Source of the DNA: Acidobacteriota bacterium
GTDB lineage: Bacteria > Acidobacteriota > UBA6911 > JACQSX01
Assembly (NCBI GenBank): GCA_016199665.1
Contig: JACQGG010000229.1
Location: 1-5,905, forward strand
DNA length: 5,905 bases
Direction of reading: 5' to 3'
Positions within the stretch are counted from its first letter, which is position 1. Each line of letters begins with the position of its first letter. This document shows positions 1 to 5,905 of this stretch, one piece after another. The notes beneath the pieces are model-generated. The model saw only the letters and a list, made by a program, of their open reading frames with translations. It searched no databases and was not told where the DNA came from. Position numbers and translations under genes: made by a program.

Positions 1-28
1 CTGCGGGAGTGCGGCCGGTTGCCAGGCC

Positions 29-142
29 GGCGCAGTAACCGCATGTGCAGATTTCGAATAACAAAGACGGCGGGCCTCGAAAACAGGCTCGCCGGTGATT
101 GGGGCGCAGTAACCGCATGTGCAGATTTCGAATAACAAAGAC
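29..142. repeat. Two identical 40-base direct repeats with a 34-base hairpin unit between them
   Basis: Positions 29-68 and 103-142 are identical over 40 bases, beginning GGCGCAGTAACC and ending AATAACAAAGAC; the period is 74 bases. The 34 bases between them (69-102) contain an inverted repeat: 69-77 pairs with 85-93 (nine pairs including one G-T) around a 7-base loop. The 28 bases to the left (1-28) could be the tail of another intervening unit, so the array may continue outside the window. Inside each copy GCGCA can pair with TGTGC (one wobble). A CRISPR edge is possible on geometry alone. However, 40 bases is long for a CRISPR repeat, the intervening unit is itself self-complementary, and no cas gene is present, so a tandem structured intergenic repeat or duplicated small RNA is equally likely. 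Confidence 0.85.
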
Positions 143-204
143 AGGAGCGACCGTTTGGGCTGGTCCCTGCGGTTTCGCCCTGGACTTTCAGGCATGACCG
201 GGTT

Positions 205-210
205 GGAGAG
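205..210 (+). promoter_or_regulatory. Ribosome binding site of the bamD-like gene
   Basis: GGAGAG lies six bases before the ATG at 217, a good Shine-Dalgarno position. It supports 217 as the start; the nearby ATG at 194 is in a different frame. I could not identify a convincing promoter between the second direct repeat and this site. Confidence 0.6.
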
Positions 211-216
211 CAAGGT

Positions 217-1224
217 ATGAGACTTAAGGAGTGCCTGTCGGCCTTGATTTTGGCATTGGCAACGGGTTGCGGCCAGAAAAGCGCAAATCTTCAGACCGGA
301 ACCGTTCCGCCGGACAGAGTCCTGTACGAAAACGGAGTGACCTACCTTGACAAGAGCCAGTACATCAAGGCACGGCTTGCCTTTCAGACGCTGATCAGCA
401 CTTATCCCGACAGCGAATTTACTCCCAAAGCGGTCATGGCCAACGGCGATTCGTTCTACCAGGAGGGAGGGACGGCCAACTGGCTGCAGGCCGAGGCGCA
501 GTACAAGGACTATATCCTTTTCTACCCGAATCACGAGGATGCCGACGACGCGCAGATGAAGATCGCGGCCTTGAATTACCGCATGATGAAGGGCCCGGAC
601 CTGGATCAGACTTATGGCCGAAAAGCGGAAGCAGAGCTGAAAAAAATGATCCAGACTTTCCCCGAGAGCGATTTGATCCCGACGGTGAAGGACATGCTGC
701 ACGACGTCGAGCAGACGCTGGCGCGCTCTGAGGAGGCGGTGGGGGATTTCTACCTCCAGCAGCGCCGCAACTATGCCGCCGCAGAGAACCGATACAAGAT
801 TGTCGTGGACAAGTATCCGCAGTACGGCGGCAAGGACCAGACCTATTTCAAGCTGGCGGAGACTCAGGAAAAACAGGGAAGGATCACCGAGGCCGTCTAC
901 TACTACTCGCAGGTTGTCATTGGCTATCCCTTCAGCGACAAATTTGAAGAGGCCAAAAAGCGTCTGGTCCTGCTGGAGCAGCCGGTTCCGCCGGTCGATC
1001 CGGTGCGGGCGGCGGAAAACGAAAAGCAGCGCGTGGTCAAGGATTTCTCGCTCTGGGATCCGTTCCGCGGGATCTGGTCGGTGTTTTCCAGCAGGGAGGA
1101 CCCCTACGAGCGCGCCCGGCGGAATGCCGCAGAGCGGGCGGCCAATGAAGATCCGGGCGGGCCCGACGCGGGCAAACCGGACGGCGCCAGGAACGATCGG
1201 GAGAAAAGAGCAAACGGCAAATGA
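217..1224 (+). CDS. bamD: BamD/YfiO-family outer-membrane assembly lipoprotein
   Basis: Likely the lipoprotein subunit of the BAM complex, which folds beta-barrel proteins into the outer membrane from the periplasmic side. The N-terminus has a short hydrophobic signal (about residues 7-15) ending in ATGC, a lipobox with Cys18 as the predicted lipidated residue; Ala at -3 is a less common but accepted choice. Residues 33-245 form five TPR-like helical hairpins with the family's repeated pattern of small and aromatic residues followed by a TYP/FYP/TFP/KYP/GYP turn (about 62-64, 102-104, 147-149, 199-201, 236-238). At 335 residues it is longer than E. coli BamD (about 245). The extra part is a C-terminal tail: a Trp/Phe-rich patch (SLWDPFRGIW, 278-287) followed by a charged, Gly/Pro-rich, probably disordered end. 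The stop overlaps the next start by four bases. A different periplasmic TPR lipoprotein (CpoB/YbgF-like) is the main alternative. Confidence 0.82.
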   Translation: MRLKECLSALILALATGCGQKSANLQTGTVPPDRVLYENGVTYLDKSQYIKARLAFQTLISTYPDSEFTPKAVMANGDSFYQEGGTANWLQAEAQYKDYILFYPNHEDADDAQMKIAALNYRMMKGPDLDQTYGRKAEAELKKMIQTFPESDLIPTVKDMLHDVEQTLARSEEAVGDFYLQQRRNYAAAENRYKIVVDKYPQYGGKDQTYFKLAETQEKQGRITEAVYYYSQVVIGYPFSDKFEEAKKRLVLLEQPVPPVDPVRAAENEKQRVVKDFSLWDPFRGIWSVFSSREDPYERARRNAAERAANEDPGGPDAGKPDGARNDREKRANGK

Positions 1225-1925
1225 AAACCAGGCTGTTGCTGGCCGACGACAGCGCGACGATTCAGAAGGTCGTTGCTCTCTGCTTTGCCGATGAGCCGGT
1301 CGAACTTCGAACAGCCTCGTACGGGCAGGAGGCGGTGGAGTGTCTGCGCTCCTGGCGGCCCGACGTTCTTCTGGTCGACGCGCTGCTGCCGGGAATAGAC
1401 GGCTATGAGATGTGCCGGCAGGTCAAGCTCGAGAGCGGGATTCCAGTAGTCCTGCTGGTCGGCACGTTCGAACCCCTTGATTTTGAACGGGCGGAAGCAT
1501 CCGGCTACGATGCCTACCTGACAAAGCCCCTTGACAGCGTCCACCTGGTCCGGCTTACCAAGGAGCTGGCCGGCCGGAGCGTTTCTGCAACGGTGGAGGC
1601 GGAGAAAAGAATCGGCATTCTCGAGTTTAGTGAGCCACAAGCGGCGCCGACGCCCCGAATCTTGCAGATTGAGGAGCTGTGCCTGACTCCCTGGAATCAT
1701 CGAATCACTCCACGGCCCAAGGCGGCGTTTCCTCCGCTTCCCGCTTTTCGCGCCCTGGAGCCTCCGGTCCCGGCCGTTCGTTCCCCGGAGGAATGGCAGC
1801 AGGACGCAGCCGACGTCGTCGACCGTCTCCTCCCGCACTGGATGGAGAGAATCCGCGCCGAACTGATGGAGGAACTGAAAAGGACCGCCCGCCCAGGCCC
1901 GATCGTCGAGGGCGATGCCCGCTAA
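1221..1925 (+). CDS. Receiver-domain (response regulator) protein without a known output domain
   Basis: Residues 3-118 form a CheY-like receiver: acidic pair Asp9-Asp10 (LLLADDS), predicted phospho-acceptor Asp53 (LLVDALLPG), aromatic switch position Tyr99 and the invariant Lys102-Pro103 (LTKPL). The Thr/Ser normally found at the end of strand 4 (CheY Thr87) aligns with Val80 in PVVLLVGTFEP, so phosphorylation signalling may be altered; this alignment was done by eye. Residues 120-190 are a Pro/Ala-rich linker. Residues 191-222 (EEWQQDAADVVDRLLPHWME and onward) look like an amphipathic helix that could dimerise or bind a partner. There is no helix-turn-helix, GGDEF or kinase domain, and no sensor kinase gene in the window. 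The ATGA overlap with the upstream lipoprotein gene implies translational coupling. Its target is unknown. Confidence 0.8.
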   Translation: MKTRLLLADDSATIQKVVALCFADEPVELRTASYGQEAVECLRSWRPDVLLVDALLPGIDGYEMCRQVKLESGIPVVLLVGTFEPLDFERAEASGYDAYLTKPLDSVHLVRLTKELAGRSVSATVEAEKRIGILEFSEPQAAPTPRILQIEELCLTPWNHRITPRPKAAFPPLPAFRALEPPVPAVRSPEEWQQDAADVVDRLLPHWMERIRAELMEELKRTARPGPIVEGDAR

Positions 1926-1975
1926 GTCCTGTCAGCCTTTCCCAACCGGCCGCTGACATCTGATCCCTCAATCTT

Positions 1976-4641
<2,666 letters not shown>

Positions 4642-4642
<1 letters not shown>

Positions 4643-4793
4643 CCCAACTTCGTCACGGAACCGCATGGAGAAAGCGAGTTCCATTCTCCCCGCCGCTTGC
4701 TGACGCGCGCGGTTCGGACATTGGCCAAGGTGCACCGGCGCGTTACCGTCTGGGCAACACGCTCGCCCCCGCGGCTCCGTGACGAACTTGGGC
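4642..4793. repeat. 152-base inverted-repeat element with three internal hairpins, between valS and birA
   Basis: Positions 4642-4664 and 4771-4793 are inverted copies, pairing at 21 of 23 positions (mismatches at 4648/4787 and 4660/4775). Inside this closing stem lie three further hairpins: 4667-4672 with 4684-4689; 4703-4713 with 4734-4743 (ten pairs, one bulged G at 4709, 20-base loop); and 4752-4755 with 4765-4768. The 4658-4664 segment (GAACCGC) can alternatively pair with 4709-4715 (GCGGTTC), giving a competing fold. No T-tract follows, so it is not a classical intrinsic terminator. I see no target-site duplication and no open frame of note inside. It could be a MITE or REP-like element inserted at the valS stop codon, or a structured RNA in the valS-birA transcript. 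The sequence alone does not decide between these. Confidence 0.75.
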
Positions 4794-4797
4794 CAGG

Positions 4798-4828
4798 TTG
4801 TTTCCATGAAAAAGCGGTCATCTATAAG
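4798..4828 (+). promoter_or_regulatory. Weak sigma-70-like promoter candidate for birA
   Basis: TTGTTT (4798-4803) and TATAAG (4823-4828) are separated by 19 bases, slightly longer than the optimum of 17. The pair sits just after the inverted-repeat element and about 120 bases before the ligase start, a plausible place for an independent promoter given the 307-base gap from valS. Two hexamer-like matches in this length are not strong evidence. Confidence 0.25.
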
Positions 4829-4891
4829 AAAGCGGTCAGCCGTCAGCGGAGGGTCGATCTTGGGATTGGAGATTGTCTCATTTTCATCTTC

Positions 4892-4905
4892 GAGGGTGCA
4901 CCCTC
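4892..4905. promoter_or_regulatory. Perfect 14-base palindrome upstream of birA
   Basis: GAGGGTGCACCCTC is a perfect palindrome 44 bases before the GTG start. Its core GGTGCACC recurs at 4729-4736 inside the inverted-repeat element. A dyad this symmetrical between a possible promoter and a start codon could be an operator, but it could equally form a short hairpin or arise by chance. The encoded ligase has no DNA-binding domain, so autoregulation of the E. coli BirA kind at this site is not expected. Confidence 0.35.
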
Positions 4906-4937
4906 CGGGGCACGGTCAACTCTTGTCTGACATCGTT

Positions 4938-4942
4938 GGAGG
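4938..4942 (+). promoter_or_regulatory. Ribosome binding site that sets the birA start
   Basis: GGAGG lies seven bases before the GTG at 4950. It is the best Shine-Dalgarno in the window and decides for this start over the in-frame ATG at 4779, which would add 57 residues unlike anything in the family. Confidence 0.7.
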
Positions 4943-4949
4943 CCAAACA

Positions 4950-5789
4950 GTGCATCGAAGCCCGCGCCACGTCATTTCAGGCCTCCCTTTTTCGATCGTG
5001 CGCCTGTCAGAAGCCGACAGCACCAATCGACTGCTGAAGGACTGGGGACGGGACTCGCCGGAGGATAATCTGGTCGTTGTGGCCGATTATCAGACCGACG
5101 GTCGAGGCAGGCTGGGCAGGCGCTGGGAATCCCCCCGCGGGGAAGGCCTTTATTTCTCCCTGCTGCACGCGCCCGTGGCGATGTCCGCGGCAGGGTGCAT
5201 TCCTTTGATGGCCGGTCTGGTCTTGTATGACGCGCTTGCCCAGTGCTATCCGGCATTGCAGTCTCTCCTGGATTTGAAGTGGCCCAACGACCTCTTGCTG
5301 AATGGCAAGAAGGCCGCGGGGATTCTCACGGAGCTGGAAAACTCCTCGCAGGGAGATTCCTTTGTTTTGATCGGAATCGGCGTCAACTGCAGCCAGTTGT
5401 TTTTCCCGCCTGAAATCCCGGAGGCGTCGTCGTTGCAACTCGAGCTGGGGCATCCGGTAAATCGGGACTTTGTCCTTGAGGCATTTCTGGCCGGCTGGCA
5501 TCGCTACCGGCTCGCAGGCGGCCGCGGTCCCGAGGCGCCAGCGCCTGCGCAAGAGCCGGAGACCGGCCGCTGGCCGCCGGTTGAGGAAGTCGTGGAGGGC
5601 TGGAAAAGAAGAAGCCGCTTTTGGAAACAGCAGCGCGTGCGATTCTCACTGGGCGGAGAAGTGCTGGAGGGAGTGACCTGCGACGTTGCCCCGTCCGGCG
5701 CGCTGGTTGTTCAACTGGAGGCGGGAGGGCGCCAGCAGATTTTTTCCGGCCAGGTTGATTGGATCCGGAGCACGGCGGCCCGGCGCTAA
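4950..5789 (+). CDS. birA: Biotin--[acetyl-CoA-carboxylase] ligase (monofunctional, no HTH)
   Basis: Makes biotinyl-5'-AMP from biotin and ATP and transfers biotin to the lysine of biotin carboxyl carrier proteins, chiefly AccB of acetyl-CoA carboxylase. With the GTG start the protein has 279 residues. Motifs in order: DSTN (23-26); the biotin/ATP loop QTDGRGRLGRRW (48-59); SPRGEGLYFSL (61-71); KWPNDLLLNGKKAAGILTE (110-128), where the Lys-Trp-Pro-Asn-Asp and following Lys/Gly contact the ligand; and IGIGVN (141-146). Residues about 228-272 form the small SH3-like C-terminal domain (GEVLEGVTCDVAPSGALVV). There is no N-terminal winged helix, unlike E. coli BirA, so it should be an enzyme without repressor function. 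A Pro/Ala/Glu-rich insert (about 190-210) lies between the catalytic and C-terminal domains. The gene is separated from valS by 307 bases and probably has its own promoter. Confidence 0.93.
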   Translation: MHRSPRHVISGLPFSIVRLSEADSTNRLLKDWGRDSPEDNLVVVADYQTDGRGRLGRRWESPRGEGLYFSLLHAPVAMSAAGCIPLMAGLVLYDALAQCYPALQSLLDLKWPNDLLLNGKKAAGILTELENSSQGDSFVLIGIGVNCSQLFFPPEIPEASSLQLELGHPVNRDFVLEAFLAGWHRYRLAGGRGPEAPAPAQEPETGRWPPVEEVVEGWKRRSRFWKQQRVRFSLGGEVLEGVTCDVAPSGALVVQLEAGGRQQIFSGQVDWIRSTAARR

Positions 5790-5835
5790 TCACCCCGCCA
5801 CATTCCGGTGCAAAATGAGTTTGAGCGCCACCGCA

Positions 5836-5905
5836 GAGCCGCAGAGGTCGCAGAGAATACGCGGAGAACAATGCCTCTGCGCAGGCTCTGCGCCCTCGGC
5901 GTCTC
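5836..5905. repeat. GCAGAG-type imperfect inverted repeat, cut by the right edge
   Basis: Positions 5836-5866 and 5875-5905 are inverted copies matching at 24 of 31 positions, with an 8-base loop. The left arm carries GCAGAG at 5833-5838, 5841-5846 and 5850-5855; the right arm carries CTCTGC at 5875-5880 and 5886-5891. The right arm reaches the last base of the window, so the element probably continues. Very similar 'cgcagag' hairpins are, in my recollection, common dispersed intergenic repeats in environmental bacteria including Acidobacteriota. The placement 46 bases after the ligase stop also allows a role in transcript stabilisation or termination. Confidence 0.75.

Larger units (their letters stand above)
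4794..4949 (+). other. Leader region of birA with short direct repeat
   Basis: This stretch contains no supported gene. AAAGCGGTCA occurs twice (4811-4820 and 4829-4838, period 18), followed by the related GCCGTCAGCG. The frame of the ligase stays open back to an ATG at 4779, but the resulting 57 residues are Ser/Arg-rich, resemble no domain, and would begin inside the arm of the inverted-repeat element. I therefore treat the stretch as untranslated leader. Confidence 0.55.

Noticed and set aside
1931..1957. GTCAGC/GCTGAC inverted repeat before valS
   Set aside because: Only six pairs around a 15-base loop with no T-tract; too weak to call a terminator or operator.
4700..4740. GGTTCGGAC resembling a tRNA T-loop
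   Set aside because: No matching T-stem, acceptor stem or anticodon arm; the bases fit the internal hairpin of the inverted-repeat element better.
4779..4949. 57-residue N-terminal extension of the biotin ligase from an ATG at 4779
   Set aside because: The Ser/Arg-rich sequence is not a winged helix, starts inside an inverted-repeat arm, and a strong GGAGG points to the GTG at 4950.
5814..5905. Possible start of a downstream gene (ATGAGTTTGAGC) open to the window edge
   Set aside because: No Shine-Dalgarno, and the frame runs straight through the GCAGAG inverted repeat, so it is most likely non-coding.

Overview
The window looks like a piece of a moderately GC-rich Gram-negative chromosome. 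An outer-membrane assembly lipoprotein of the BamD/YfiO family shows that the cell has an outer membrane. The combination bamD-like gene, small receiver protein, valS, then a biotin-protein ligase without a DNA-binding domain fits Acidobacteriota best in my memory of such neighbourhoods. That placement is an inference, not something the sequence proves. All four genes are on the + strand.

Layout. Positions 1-216 hold no gene but contain two identical 40-base direct repeats separated by a 34-base unit that folds into a hairpin. The spacing would allow the array to continue off the left edge. Next come bamD (217-1224) and a receiver-domain protein (1221-1925) joined by a 4-base ATGA overlap. 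After a 50-base gap with no clear ribosome binding site comes valS (1976-4642). The 307 bases between valS and birA are the most unusual part of the window. A 23-base inverted repeat (21 of 23 paired) closes a 152-base unit (4642-4793) with three internal hairpins. It is followed by a short direct repeat, a perfect 14-base palindrome and a strong Shine-Dalgarno that fixes the birA start at a GTG (4950). birA ends at 5789, and the right edge runs into an imperfect inverted repeat built of GCAGAG/CTCTGC units.

Function. The genes are housekeeping: outer-membrane beta-barrel assembly, valyl-tRNA synthesis and biotin attachment to carboxylases. The receiver protein has no recognisable output domain and is translationally coupled to the lipoprotein, so it is the gene with the least certain role. 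I see no phage, transposase, defence or biosynthetic genes. The novelty is in the non-coding repeats and folded elements, not in the proteins.
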